A DNA stretch of 64,000 bases from Rubellimicrobium sp. CFH 75288 (GCF_009904055.1 NZ_WYDP01000005.1:186001-250000); one strand, 5' to 3'. Counted from the first letter of the stretch, positions 44,003-53,812 are shown. Numbers and translations are program-made. Notes: generated by a model not told the origin, from the sequence alone.

Positions 44003-45619
44003 TCAGCGCGCGCCCAGCCGCCCGAGGATGGCCTCCGTCTCCGGCGCCGGTCCCGCACCCGCCACCAGCGCGCGCCCCTCGCCCAGCCGCGCGGCCGCAT
44101 AGCCCTCGCCCACCGCAGCGGGCGCCCGCCGCAGCAGGACCGAGGCCACGAGCAGCAGCGCCGCCCGCTCGGCGAAGGCGCGCGCCTCCGCCTCCTCCGG
44201 CACGCCCGGCCAGCGCGCGCGCAGATCCCGCAGCGCCGCATCGTAGGTCCGGGAGGTCCCCCGCGCCGCGTCCCACTCCTCCTCCAGCGCCGCGCGCGCG
44301 GCCGGCTCCCGCCCCAGCGTCCGGCGGATGTCGAGCGCGATCACGCTGCCCGACCCCTCCCAGATCCCGTTGAGCGGCGCCTCGCGGTAGAGCATGGGCA
44401 GCGGCGTGTCCTCCACATAGCCCATGCCGCCCAGCGCCTCCATCGCCTCGCCGATGACGGGGACGGCGCGCTTGTTGGCCAGGAACTTGGCCAGGGCCAC
44501 CCCGATGCGCGCGAAGGCCCGCTCGCCCCGGTCGAAGGCGCCCGCGACCCGCAGCCCCAGCGCCAGGGCCCCCTCCCAGTCGAGCGCGAGGTCGGCGAGG
44601 GTCGCGCGCATCAGCGGCTGGTCGATCAGGCGGCGCTGGAAGGCGGTGCGCCCCTCGCACCACCAGAGCGCCTCGCGCAGGGCCGCGCGCATCAGCCCCG
44701 CGGGCGCCATCGCGGTGTCGAGCCGGGTGTGATGGACCATCTCGAGGATCGTGCGCACGCCCTCCCCCTCGGGGCCCAGCCGGTGCGCCAGGGCGCCCTC
44801 GTACTCGATCTCGGCCGAGGCGTTGGCGCGGTTGCCGCACTTGTCCTTGAGCCGCACGAGGCGGACGGCGTTGCGCCCCCCGTCGGGCAGCCAGCGCGGC
44901 ACCACGAAGCAGCTCAGCCCCCCCGGTGCCTGCGCCAGCGTGAGGAACCCGTCCGACATGGGCGCCGAACAGAACCACTTGTGCCCCGTCAGCCGCCAGG
45001 CGCCGTCCGCCGGCTCGGCCCGCGTCGTGGTGCCGCGCAGGTCGCTGCCCCCGCCCTTCTCGGTCATCGCCATGCCCATCGTCGCGGCCGTCTTGTCGCC
45101 CACGGGCGCAAGACGCGGGTCGTAGGCGGCCGCCGCGAGGCGCGGGCGCCACAGCGCCTCCAGCTCTGCGTCGGCGCGCAGCGCGGGCACGGCGGCATAG
45201 GTCATCGTCATGGGGCAGCAGACGCCGGGCTCGGCCTGGCTCAGCAGATAGACCATGGCGGCATGGGCTGCGTGGCCGCCCGCCCCGCCCGTCCAGGGCC
45301 GCGCGGCATAGCCGGCCGTCAGGCCCATCTCCATCAGCGCGTGATAGGCGGGGTGGAACTCGACCTCGTCCAGCCGCCGCCCGCCGCGGTCGAAGGCGCG
45401 CAGCGCGGGCCCGTGGCGCCGCGCCGCCTCGCCCAGCCGCCAGGCGTCGCGCCTGGCGATGGCGGCGCCCAGCGCCGCCGGGGGCCCTGGGTCGCCCCCC
45501 TCGGCCGCGAGATGGTCGCGCAGCACTGGATCGTCCGCCCAAGGGTCGCAGGGCACGGCGGGCGGATCGGGCTGGTTCAGGACCTCGTGGGTCGCAAGGC
45601 GGGTCTCGGGGCGGATCAT
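44003..45619 (-). CDS. AidB-like acyl-CoA dehydrogenase
   Basis: 538 aa. The N-terminal region LNQPDPPAVPCDPWADDPVLR and the blocks MAMTEKGGGSDLRGTTTRA, GHKWFCSAPMSDGFLTLAQ and LNGIWEGSGSVIALDI define the AidB/isovaleryl-CoA dehydrogenase-like group, which is longer than ordinary acyl-CoA dehydrogenases. E. coli AidB is induced by alkylating agents and binds DNA; whether this homologue does so is unknown. First gene of the run aidB-like, Gfo/Idh, quinone oxidoreductase. Confidence 0.9.
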   Translation of the reverse strand: MIRPETRLATHEVLNQPDPPAVPCDPWADDPVLRDHLAAEGGDPGPPAALGAAIARRDAWRLGEAARRHGPALRAFDRGGRRLDEVEFHPAYHALMEMGLTAGYAARPWTGGAGGHAAHAAMVYLLSQAEPGVCCPMTMTYAAVPALRADAELEALWRPRLAAAAYDPRLAPVGDKTAATMGMAMTEKGGGSDLRGTTTRAEPADGAWRLTGHKWFCSAPMSDGFLTLAQAPGGLSCFVVPRWLPDGGRNAVRLVRLKDKCGNRANASAEIEYEGALAHRLGPEGEGVRTILEMVHHTRLDTAMAPAGLMRAALREALWWCEGRTAFQRRLIDQPLMRATLADLALDWEGALALGLRVAGAFDRGERAFARIGVALAKFLANKRAVPVIGEAMEALGGMGYVEDTPLPMLYREAPLNGIWEGSGSVIALDIRRTLGREPAARAALEEEWDAARGTSRTYDAALRDLRARWPGVPEEAEARAFAERAALLLVASVLLRRAPAAVGEGYAAARLGEGRALVAGAGPAPETEAILGRLGAR

Positions 45620-45792
45620 GGCGCCTCCTCCTGCCGCGAGCCTAGGGCAGCCCCTCCCGCGACGCGAGGGCCTCCGGCGTGGCCCCCGGACCACAGGCCG
45701 CAACGTTCATCATCCTGCCTTATTCCGGCTTGTCGGACAGGGCCTGCTGTCCGCACCTTCGACCGAGATCCCGGCTTTCGCGGAGAGACTCC

Positions 45793-47307
45793 ATGTCGCC
45801 CCGGCCCGCCCCGCTCCAGACCCTCGCCGGCTACATCGCCACCGGCTACTGGCGCGACATCGGCACGATCCCGCACCGCTGGGAGTCCAAGGCGATCAGC
45901 GTGAACCTGACGGGCCTGACGGCCGAGGGGCGCGCGCTCGCCCGCGACGCCTTGGCCGCCTGGGCCGGGGTCGCCGACCTGCGCTTCCACGAGGTGTCGG
46001 GAAGCGCCCAGATCCGCTTCGACGACCAGGGAAGTCATTCCAATGCCGCGCCGGTCTTTACCGGATCGGGATGGCTGCGGTCGGTGACGGTGAATGTCGG
46101 GACGGGCTGGCTGGACCGCTACGGCCAGGGCACGGTCAGCTACTCCTTCCACACCTACCTGCACGAGATCGGCCATGCGCTCGGTCTGGGCCATCCCGGT
46201 CCCTACAACGGGGGTGCCGTCTATGGCCGCGACGCGGCGTTCCGCAACGATTCGTGGCAGGCCAGCGTCATGTCCTATTTCGACCAGATCGAGAACACGG
46301 ACGTGGATGCCAGCTATGCGCGCGTGCTGGGTCCCATGGCGGCCGACATCCTGGCCATCCAGTCGCTCTACGGCCCCGCCCGGGGCGGGCCGACGGCCGG
46401 CGACACCATCTATGGCGTCGGCACCACGCTGGGCCACGCGGCCGCGCGCGTGCTCGCCTCGGCCGAGGGGCTGTCGCGCTCCACCTTCACCATCTGGGAC
46501 GAGGGCGGGACCGACACGATCGATTTCTCCCAGGACGGACGGGCGCAGCGGGTCAACCTCGCCGCCGGCGCGGTCTCGGACGTGTTCGGGCTCCGCGGCA
46601 ACCTCGTCATCGCGCCGGGCACCGTGATCGAAGCCTATGTCGCGGGTCAGGGCGCCGACCGGGTGATCGGCAACGGCGCGGCCAACCGGCTCGAGGGGCG
46701 GGGCGGCGACGACCGTCTCGAGGGGAGGGGGGGCCACGACAGGCTCTGGGGCGGGGACGGCGACGACCACCTGTCGGGGCAGGGCGGCGCGGACGAACTG
46801 CGCGGAGGCGCCGGCGGCGACACGCTCCGGGGCGGGCCGGGGCCGGACCGGCTCCGGGGCGAGGCGGGCGACGACCTGCTGGGCGGCGATGGCGGGGATG
46901 ACTGGCTCTGGGGCGACGACGGCCACGACCGGCTTCTGGGCGGGACGGGGCGGGACAGCCTCTCCGGCGGCGCGGGCGACGACCGGCTGGAGGGTGGCGG
47001 CGGGGCGGACCGGCTCGACGGGGGCCCCGGCAACGACCGGCTCGCGGGCGGAGGGGATGCGGACATGTTCGTGTTCTCCGGCGGCCGCGACATCATCCTC
47101 GACTTCCAGGATGGGCTCGACACGATCGGTTTTGCGCGGTCGCTCTGGGCGGCCGGTCAGGCCCCGCGCGCGGCCGACCTTCCCGGTCTGGCCCGACAGG
47201 ACGGCACGGCCGTCCTGTTCGAGATCGGCGGCCACAGCCTGCGGGTCGAGTCCGCCGGGGGGCCGTTGACGGTGGCCATGCTGGCCGACGACCTGTCCCT
47301 CGTCTGA
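45793..47307 (+). CDS. Serralysin-like metalloprotease with RTX repeats
   Basis: 504 aa. The zinc site HEIGHALGLGH spans residues 124-134 with Glu125 catalytic, and the Met-turn SVMSYFDQ is at residues 158-165, as in peptidase M10B. About residues 330-440 contain ten or more glycine-rich calcium-binding nonapeptides (GGDGDDHLSG, GGAGDDRLEG). The C-terminus ends in a hydrophobic/acidic tail as used for type I secretion. No N-terminal signal, as expected. No secretion ATPase or TolC gene is next to it. An in-frame GTG at 45679 exists, but ATG 45793 has a better site and family-like start. Confidence 0.92.
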   Translation: MSPRPAPLQTLAGYIATGYWRDIGTIPHRWESKAISVNLTGLTAEGRALARDALAAWAGVADLRFHEVSGSAQIRFDDQGSHSNAAPVFTGSGWLRSVTVNVGTGWLDRYGQGTVSYSFHTYLHEIGHALGLGHPGPYNGGAVYGRDAAFRNDSWQASVMSYFDQIENTDVDASYARVLGPMAADILAIQSLYGPARGGPTAGDTIYGVGTTLGHAAARVLASAEGLSRSTFTIWDEGGTDTIDFSQDGRAQRVNLAAGAVSDVFGLRGNLVIAPGTVIEAYVAGQGADRVIGNGAANRLEGRGGDDRLEGRGGHDRLWGGDGDDHLSGQGGADELRGGAGGDTLRGGPGPDRLRGEAGDDLLGGDGGDDWLWGDDGHDRLLGGTGRDSLSGGAGDDRLEGGGGADRLDGGPGNDRLAGGGDADMFVFSGGRDIILDFQDGLDTIGFARSLWAAGQAPRAADLPGLARQDGTAVLFEIGGHSLRVESAGGPLTVAMLADDLSLV

Positions 47308-47475
47308 TCCGTCCGGCTCGGCCCGCCTCCGCCGATCGCGCCGCCCGCGGACGGGCCGGGGCGCGGAACGGGTTTGCACGGCTGCTTCTCTGCCGCTATG
47401 GGTGAGGCGAACCGACGCGGCCCCCGCCAGCGGGGTGCACGCGCGGGCGGCGGATCGAGGGCGCGGGGCGCAATC

Positions 47476-48657
47476 ATGCGGACAGGAACGTCCCAACGGG
47501 ACGCGTCGGACGCGGTTCCCCTCCTGCGGGCCGGAGGACTGCGCCGATCCTGTCGCACATTCGCGACCGCCCTCATCTGCCTGGCCCTGGCCGCCTGCGG
47601 AGAACTGCCCCGCGGCGCCGCCTTCGAATCCGAGATCCTGCAGGCCAGCACCGACGCCGCCACCCCGGCCGATTTCATGGTGGCGCCCGTCACCCGCGCG
47701 CTCCTGCCGGTCTATGCCGCCTGGCCCCATCCGGGCGAGCGGCGCCTGCACTGGATCAGCGCCACGCCCGAGCCCCCGAACCGCATCATCGCGCCGGGCG
47801 ACGTGCTGCGCATGACCATCTGGACGGCCGAGGACAACTCGCTCCTGACGGCGCCGGGCCAGCGCGCCATCGCCATGGATGCGGTGACGGTCTCGGCGGG
47901 CGGCACCGTGTTCATGCCCTATGTCGGCACGGTGCGCGTGGCCGGCATGAGCCCCGAAAGCGCCCGCGCCGCGATCGAGACGCGCTATGCCGAGGTGACC
48001 CCTTCGGCGCAGGTCCAGCTCGAACTGGCCGAGACGCGCGGCAACATGGTGAGCCTCGTGGGCGGGGTGCGCGCGCCGGGCTCCTTTCCGCTGCGCGACC
48101 AGAGCTACAGCGTGCTGTCGCTGATCGCCGAAGGCGGCGGGGTCGAGCCGGGACTCAACAACCCCCAGATCACGCTGATGCGGGGCGGGCAGGTCTTCGG
48201 CACCTCCGTGCGGCGCCTGTTCGAGGACCCCCGCCTCGACACAACCCTGCGCGGCGGCGACCGCGTCATCGTGCAGGCCGACGACCGCTTCTTCCTGTCG
48301 CTGGGCGCGGCCGGGACGGAGGCCGTTCATCCCTTCCCCCGCGACGAGATCACCGCGCTCGAGGCCATCTCGATCATCGGCGGGGTGGCCGAGACGCGCG
48401 CCAATCCCCGCGGCCTGCTGATCCTGCGCGAGTATCCCGCCTCCTCGGTGCGTGCGGACGGGACCGGCCCCACCCACCAGCGCGTCGTGTTCACGATCGA
48501 CCTGACCACGACCGACGGCCTGTTCAGCGCAGGCGAGTTCCGCATCGCCTCGGGCGATCTGGTCTATGCGACCGAGAGCCCCGTGGCCGGGGCGCAAGGC
48601 ATCATCGGCCTGATCGGCGGCTCGCTCGGCATCGTGCGCACGGCCTCCAGCCTCTGA
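47476..48657 (+). CDS. Polysaccharide export lipoprotein (Wza family)
   Basis: 393 aa. The signal ATALICLALAACG ends in a lipobox (LAAC). Then the poly_export domain (IIAPGDVLRMTIWTAEDNSLL, TVFMPYVGTVRVAGMSPESAR) and SLBB domains (GGVRAPGSFPLRDQSYSVLSLI, VIVQADDRFFLSLGA). It forms the outer-membrane part of a capsule/exopolysaccharide exporter. No glycosyltransferase or Wzc gene is adjacent, so it stands alone here. Confidence 0.92.
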   Translation: MRTGTSQRDASDAVPLLRAGGLRRSCRTFATALICLALAACGELPRGAAFESEILQASTDAATPADFMVAPVTRALLPVYAAWPHPGERRLHWISATPEPPNRIIAPGDVLRMTIWTAEDNSLLTAPGQRAIAMDAVTVSAGGTVFMPYVGTVRVAGMSPESARAAIETRYAEVTPSAQVQLELAETRGNMVSLVGGVRAPGSFPLRDQSYSVLSLIAEGGGVEPGLNNPQITLMRGGQVFGTSVRRLFEDPRLDTTLRGGDRVIVQADDRFFLSLGAAGTEAVHPFPRDEITALEAISIIGGVAETRANPRGLLILREYPASSVRADGTGPTHQRVVFTIDLTTTDGLFSAGEFRIASGDLVYATESPVAGAQGIIGLIGGSLGIVRTASSL

Positions 48658-48666
48658 CGCCGGATC

Positions 48667-50283
48667 TCACCGCGCGGCCCGGCGCCGCTCCTCCAGCACG
48701 CGGTCCAGCCAGTCGGGGTCCATCTCCGGCACCGAGGACAGCAGAAGCTCCGTATAGGGGTCGTGCGGCGGGCTCAGCACCTCGGCCTTGGGCCCGTCCG
48801 TGACCACGCGGCCATCCTTCATCACCACCACGTCGTCGGCGATGGCGCGCACGGTGGCGATGTCGTGCGTGATGAACATGATGGCCAGGCCCAGCTCCGC
48901 CTGCAGCCGGTCCAAGAGCTTCAGGATCCCCTCCGCCACGATCTGGTCGAGCGCGCTCGTCACCTCGTCGCAGAGCAGCACGCGCGGCCCGGCCGCCAGC
49001 GCCCGCGCGATCCCCACCCGCTGCTTCTGCCCCCCCGACAATTCCGCCGGAAAGCGGTCGAGGAACCGCCGCGGGTCCAGCTCGATCATCTCCATCAGTT
49101 CGACGAGCCGCGCCTCCAGCGCCGGCCCCGACAGGCCGCCGTAGAAGGATGCGGGCCGGCCCACGATCTCGCGCACCCGCTGGCGCGGGTTCAGCGCCGT
49201 GTCGGCCGACTGGTAGATGAGCTGGATCGCCCGCAGGTCGTCGCGCGCCCGGGCCCGGTAGGACGGGGCCAGCACCCGCCCCTCCAGCCGCACCTCGCCC
49301 CGCGCGGGCGGCAGCAGCCCCGCCACCACCCGCGCCAGCGTGCTCTTGCCCGAGCCCGACTCGCCCACCACCGCCGTCGTGCGGCCCGCATGCAGGTCCA
49401 GGTTGACCCCGTGCAGCACGGTCAGCGCCCCGTAGGCCGCCGTCACGAACCGCGCCGAGACGAGCGGCGCCCCCGCGGGCGGGGGCCTCTCGGGCCGCCG
49501 GTGCGTCCGCACAGCCCAGAGCGAGCGGGTGTACTCCTCGCGCGGCTCGGCCAGCATCCGGCGCGTCGGCGCCTCCTCCACCTCGTCGCCGCGCAGCAGC
49601 ACCTTGATGCGGTCGGCCATCTGCGCGACCACCGCGAGGTCGTGGGTGATGTAGATCGCCGCCGTTCCCGAGCCGCGCACGATGTCGCGGATGGTGGACA
49701 GCACCTCGATCTGCGTGGTCACGTCCAGCGCGGTCGTGGGCTCGTCGAACACGATCAGGTCGGGACGGCAGGCCATCGCCATCGCCGTCATCGCCCGCTG
49801 CAGCTGCCCGCCCGAGACCTGGTGCGGATAGCGGAAGCCGATCCCCTCCGGGTCGGGCAGCCGCATCCGGCGATACAGCTCCACCGCGTCGCGCTGGGCC
49901 TCGCGCCGGGTGGCGATCCCGTGAACGACCGGCGCCTCCACATGCTGGTCGATCAGCCGGTGCGCGGGGTTGAAGCTCGCGGCCGCCGACTGGGCGACAT
50001 AGGCGATGCGGCTGCCGCGCAGGGCGCGGCGCACCGGCTCGGGCGCGGCGGCCAGGTCCGTGCCGTCGAACCACACCTCTCCGGCCGCGATCCGGCAGCC
50101 GTCGCGCACATAGCCCATCGCGGCCAGGCCCAGGGTGGACTTGCCCGCCCCCGACTCCCCGATCAGGCCCAGCACCTCGCCGCGCGCCAGCGTCAGCGAC
50201 ACGTCGCGCACCAGCGGCACCCAGCCCGTCTCGGTGCGCCCCTCGATCGTCAGGTTCCGGATGTCCAGAAGCGGCGCGGTCAT
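48667..50283 (-). CDS. Peptide/opine-type ABC transporter ATPase, two fused domains
   Basis: 538 aa with two complete nucleotide-binding domains, equivalent to DppD plus DppF. Walker A motifs GESGAGKST and GESGSGKST, signature motifs VSGGQLQR and LSGGQKQR, and Walker B LIVFDEPTTALD and VLLCDEVTSALD are intact. Last gene of the importer operon; its start overlaps the permease stop (ATGA). Confidence 0.96.
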   Translation of the reverse strand: MTAPLLDIRNLTIEGRTETGWVPLVRDVSLTLARGEVLGLIGESGAGKSTLGLAAMGYVRDGCRIAAGEVWFDGTDLAAAPEPVRRALRGSRIAYVAQSAAASFNPAHRLIDQHVEAPVVHGIATRREAQRDAVELYRRMRLPDPEGIGFRYPHQVSGGQLQRAMTAMAMACRPDLIVFDEPTTALDVTTQIEVLSTIRDIVRGSGTAAIYITHDLAVVAQMADRIKVLLRGDEVEEAPTRRMLAEPREEYTRSLWAVRTHRRPERPPPAGAPLVSARFVTAAYGALTVLHGVNLDLHAGRTTAVVGESGSGKSTLARVVAGLLPPARGEVRLEGRVLAPSYRARARDDLRAIQLIYQSADTALNPRQRVREIVGRPASFYGGLSGPALEARLVELMEMIELDPRRFLDRFPAELSGGQKQRVGIARALAAGPRVLLCDEVTSALDQIVAEGILKLLDRLQAELGLAIMFITHDIATVRAIADDVVVMKDGRVVTDGPKAEVLSPPHDPYTELLLSSVPEMDPDWLDRVLEERRRAAR

Positions 50284-51218
50284 TCCTTGAGCCCCGAGGC
50301 GCGGTGAAGCTGCCAGTCCACGACGAAGTTGACCGCAACCGTCAGCAGCGCGATGGCGCCCGCGGGCAGCAGCGGCGTGGGATCGCCGAAGGTGATCAGC
50401 GTGGCCGTGTCGCGCACCATGCTGCCCCAGTCGGCCGTGGGCGGCTGGATGCCCAGGCCCAGGAAGGACAAGGCTGAGATCGACAGGAACACGAAGCAGA
50501 AGCGCAGGCCGAACTCGGCGATCAGGGGGGCGGCGGCGTTGGGCAGCACCTCGCGCCCGATGATGCGCAAGAGGCCCTCGCCCCGCAGCCGCGCGGCCTC
50601 GACATAGTCCATCACCACGATGTCCATGGCCACCGCGCGCGCCAGCCGGAAGACGCGGGTCGAATCGATCAGGGCGATGACGATGATCATGTTGGGGATC
50701 GACGGGCCCAGCAGCGTCAGCAGCAGAAGCGCGAAGATCAGCGCCGGAATCGCCATCAGCACGTCCACGATCCGGCTCAGCACGCCGTCGAGCCAGCCCC
50801 CCACCGCCGCGGCGAGCAGTCCCAGGGACGTGCCCACCCCGAAGGCCAGCATCGTCGTCACGAGCGCGATGCCCACCGTGTTGCGCGCCCCATAGACCAG
50901 CCGGCTGAACAGGTCGCGCCCCAGATGGTCCGTGCCCAGCCAGTGCTCGGCGCTCCAGGGCAGGTACTGGCCGCCGACCACCTGCCGCTCGCTGAAGGGG
51001 GCGATCCAGGGGGCGAACAGGCCCACCAGCGCATAGACCAGGATCACCGCCATCCCGAACGCGGCCGAGAGCGGCATGGCCCGCAGCGCGCGCGCCGCGG
51101 CCGCGCCCCGCGCCGTGGCGCCGGCCAGCGCCGCCGCGACCGCGCGGAACAGCCAGCCCAGCGCCGCACCCAGCGCGACCGCCGCCGCGATCCAGCCCAG
51201 TGGCGCGAGAAAGGTCAT
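50280..51218 (-). CDS. ABC transporter permease, DppC-like
   Basis: 312 aa with an extended N-terminal hydrophobic region, then the DppC-type core: WLGTDHLGRDLFSRLVYGARNTVGIALV and the EAA-loop region DYVEAARLRGEGLLRIIGREVLPNAAAPL. Six or more membrane helices. Second permease of the importer. Confidence 0.94.
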   Translation of the reverse strand: MTFLAPLGWIAAAVALGAALGWLFRAVAAALAGATARGAAAARALRAMPLSAAFGMAVILVYALVGLFAPWIAPFSERQVVGGQYLPWSAEHWLGTDHLGRDLFSRLVYGARNTVGIALVTTMLAFGVGTSLGLLAAAVGGWLDGVLSRIVDVLMAIPALIFALLLLTLLGPSIPNMIIVIALIDSTRVFRLARAVAMDIVVMDYVEAARLRGEGLLRIIGREVLPNAAAPLIAEFGLRFCFVFLSISALSFLGLGIQPPTADWGSMVRDTATLITFGDPTPLLPAGAIALLTVAVNFVVDWQLHRASGLKE

Positions 51219-51231
51219 GCCGCGCCCCCCC

Positions 51232-52185
51232 TCATCGCCGGTGCAGCAGCCGGGGGTTGGAGATCGTGGACAGCACGTCCGCGAGCAGGTTCAGCAGCAC
51301 ATAGGCCCCCGCGAAGATCAGCGCCGCCGCCTGCACCACCGGCACGTCGCGCACCGTCACGCTGTCCACCATCAGCTGCCCGAGGCCCGGATAGACGAAC
51401 ACCACCTCCACCACCACGACCCCGGTGATCAGGAACGCGAGGTTGAGCGCCACCACGTTGATGATCGGGGCGAGCGCGTTGGGCAGGGCGTGGCGCCAGA
51501 TCACGCGCGCCCGGCTCATGCCCTTGAGGCGGGCCATCTCCACATAGGGCTGCGCAAGCAGGTTCACGATCGCGGCCCGCGTCATGCGCATCATGTGCGC
51601 CGTCGTCACCAGAGTCAGCGTCAGCGCGGGCAGGAAGGTCACGTGCAGCCGGTCGAGCAGCCCCATCCCCGGCCGCACCGCAGCCATGGTCGGAAACAGC
51701 CCCGTGCCGGCGAACAGGAAGATCAGGATGTAGGCCACGAAGAACTCGGGGAACGCGATGGTGCTCAGCGTCGCCATGTTGGCCGTGCGGTCGAAGAGCG
51801 AGTTGCGCCACAGGGCCGCGAGCAGCCCCAGCCCGATCGCCAGCGGCACCGCGAGCACCGCGGCATAGGCGGCCAGGAACAGCGTGTTGCCCAGACGGGT
51901 GGCGATCAGGTCCGCGATGGGCCGCCGGTTGGCGAGCGAGACGCCGAAATCGCCCTGCACCGCCCCCGCGATCCATTCGAGGTAGCGGACATGGGCCGGC
52001 CGGTCGAGGCCCAGCTGCTCGCGCAGCGCGCGCAGCGTCTCCTCCGTGGCCGCCTGTCCCAGCTGCGCCTGCGCCAGATCCGTGCCCAGCATCTCGATGG
52101 CGCCGAAGATCACCAGGGTGACCGCGAACAGCACCAGAAGGCCCAGCAGCAGCCGCTGGGCCACCATCCGCGCGATCACGCCCAT
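51232..52185 (-). CDS. ABC transporter permease, DppB-like
   Basis: 317 aa. MVAQRLLLGLLVLFAVTLVIFGAIEML at the start, LDRPAHVRYLEWIAGAVQGDFGVSLANRRP and the EAA loop EMARLKGMSRARVIWRHALPNALAPIINV are characteristic of the DppB class. It follows the binding-protein gene after a hairpin-containing gap. Confidence 0.95.
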   Translation of the reverse strand: MGVIARMVAQRLLLGLLVLFAVTLVIFGAIEMLGTDLAQAQLGQAATEETLRALREQLGLDRPAHVRYLEWIAGAVQGDFGVSLANRRPIADLIATRLGNTLFLAAYAAVLAVPLAIGLGLLAALWRNSLFDRTANMATLSTIAFPEFFVAYILIFLFAGTGLFPTMAAVRPGMGLLDRLHVTFLPALTLTLVTTAHMMRMTRAAIVNLLAQPYVEMARLKGMSRARVIWRHALPNALAPIINVVALNLAFLITGVVVVEVVFVYPGLGQLMVDSVTVRDVPVVQAAALIFAGAYVLLNLLADVLSTISNPRLLHRR

Positions 52186-52205
52186 CCGTCCTGCCCCGTA
52201 TCAGG

Positions 52206-52230
52206 GCGGCCCCGGAGGGTCCGGGGCCGC
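52206..52230 (-). terminator. Hairpin between binding-protein and permease genes
   Basis: A perfect 11-bp stem GCGGCCCCGGA / TCCGGGGCCGC with a 3-base loop, 11 nt after the binding-protein stop and upstream of the first permease gene. There is no T-run, so it is more likely to protect or attenuate the transcript, giving more binding protein than permease, than to end it fully. Confidence 0.65.
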
Positions 52231-52240
52231 ATGGCTTCCG

Positions 52241-53812
52241 TCAGGCGAACCACCACCGTTCCGGCGCCCGGAAGCCGTCCAGCACCCAGTTCGCCCCCAC
52301 CTGCTCGGGATGGGCCAACCGGTCGCTGTGGGCCATGGTGTAGTTGGCGAACATCGGGATGATGATGCCGCCCTCGTCGCGCACGATCCGCTGCATCTCC
52401 GAATACATCTCCTGCCGCAGCCCCTGGTCGAGTTCGGTGCGCGCGGCGACCAGCAGCTCGTTGAAGCGCGGATGGTCCCAGAAGGTCTCGTTCCACTCGG
52501 CGCCGGCGGCATAGGCGGTGGTGAACATCAGGTCCATGACCGGCCGCCCGCCCCAGTAGGTGCCGACAAAGGGCTTCACCATCCACACGTTGGACCAGTA
52601 GCCGTCATCGGGCTCGCGCACGACGTTGATGGTGATGCCCGCGGCGGCCGCGCTCTCGGCGAACAGCAGCCCGGCGTCGATCGCCCCGTCGAAGGCCGCG
52701 TTGGCCACGTGGAGATCGACCGACAGCGAGTCCATCCCCGCCTCGCGCAGGTGGAAGCGGGCGCGCTCGGGGTCGTATTCGCGCTGCTCGATGGTGTCGT
52801 CGAAGAACGGCATGGACGGGTTCACCGGCATGTCGTTGCCGACCGAGCCGTAGCCGCTCAGGATCTTGTCCACCAGCTCCTGCCGGTCGATCGCGTACTT
52901 GAGCGCCAGCCGCACGTTGTTGTCCGAGAAGGGCGCGGCGCGCGTGTCCATCGGGAATCCGAAATGCTGCCCGCCGTTGAGGCTGATGATGCGGATCCCC
53001 GGCGCCCGCTCGAGCAGGTGCACCGTGGGCAGGTCCACCGCGTCGATCACATCCACCTGGCCGGAGATCAGCGCGTTCTGCCGCGCCGCCGCATCCACGA
53101 TCGAGAGCAGTTCCAGCCCGTCGAAATAGGGCCGCCCCTCCTTGAAGTAGTCGTCGTTGCGCGTGAAGGTCGCGCGCACGCCCGGCTCGAAGCTCTCGAA
53201 GACGAAGGGCCCGGCGCCCACCGTGCCCAGGGGGTCGATCGCCCCGTCCGTCGCCGGCTTGATCGGCATGTGGTAGTCGGAGACCACATAGGGGAAGTCC
53301 GCGTTCCCGCTCGAGAGGACGAACACCACCGTCGTGTCCCCGTCCGCGCGCAGCTCGGCCACCTGCTCGAGCAGCGACTTGACGGCCGAGGTCGAACCCT
53401 CCCCTCGGTGATAGTCGAGCGAGGCCACGACATCCGCCGCCGTCAGCGGGCGGCCGTCATGGAAGCGGATGCCGTCGCGCAGCCGGAAGGTCCAGGTGAC
53501 GGCGTCCTCGCTCGCCTCCCAGCTTTCGGCCGCCTCGCCGACCAGGCTGCCGTCGGGCAGGATCTCCGTCAGATAGACGTTGGTCGCCTGGATCACCATC
53601 TGGGTGAACACGTGTTCGGCCACGGCCGGGTCCACGTTGTCCGAGGTGTTGCCGTGCGCGATCCCGATGCGCAGCACGCCGCCCCGCCGCGGCTCGGCCC
53701 GCAGCGGCGTGCCCCAGGGCGTCACCAGCGTCGCCGCACCGATCGCCGCGCCCCCCTTGAGGATGCCGCGGCGCGAGATGCCGGCCCGTGCCGGCCCCAT
53801 CAGTCTGGTCAT
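52241..53812 (-). CDS. ABC transporter substrate-binding protein (family 5) with Tat signal
   Basis: 523 aa. The N-terminus carries a twin-arginine signal (SRRGILKGGAAIGAATLV). The SBP_bac_5 fold is clear: WTFRLRDGIRFHDGRPLTAADVVASLDYH, then VRLALKYAIDRQELVDKILSGYGSVGND. Binds its ligand in the periplasm for the DppB/DppC-like permeases. First gene of the importer operon; divergent from the dehydrogenase at 54043. The ligand is unknown. Family members bind peptides, opines or other amines. Confidence 0.95.
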   Translation of the reverse strand: MTRLMGPARAGISRRGILKGGAAIGAATLVTPWGTPLRAEPRRGGVLRIGIAHGNTSDNVDPAVAEHVFTQMVIQATNVYLTEILPDGSLVGEAAESWEASEDAVTWTFRLRDGIRFHDGRPLTAADVVASLDYHRGEGSTSAVKSLLEQVAELRADGDTTVVFVLSSGNADFPYVVSDYHMPIKPATDGAIDPLGTVGAGPFVFESFEPGVRATFTRNDDYFKEGRPYFDGLELLSIVDAAARQNALISGQVDVIDAVDLPTVHLLERAPGIRIISLNGGQHFGFPMDTRAAPFSDNNVRLALKYAIDRQELVDKILSGYGSVGNDMPVNPSMPFFDDTIEQREYDPERARFHLREAGMDSLSVDLHVANAAFDGAIDAGLLFAESAAAAGITINVVREPDDGYWSNVWMVKPFVGTYWGGRPVMDLMFTTAYAAGAEWNETFWDHPRFNELLVAARTELDQGLRQEMYSEMQRIVRDEGGIIIPMFANYTMAHSDRLAHPEQVGANWVLDGFRAPERWWFA

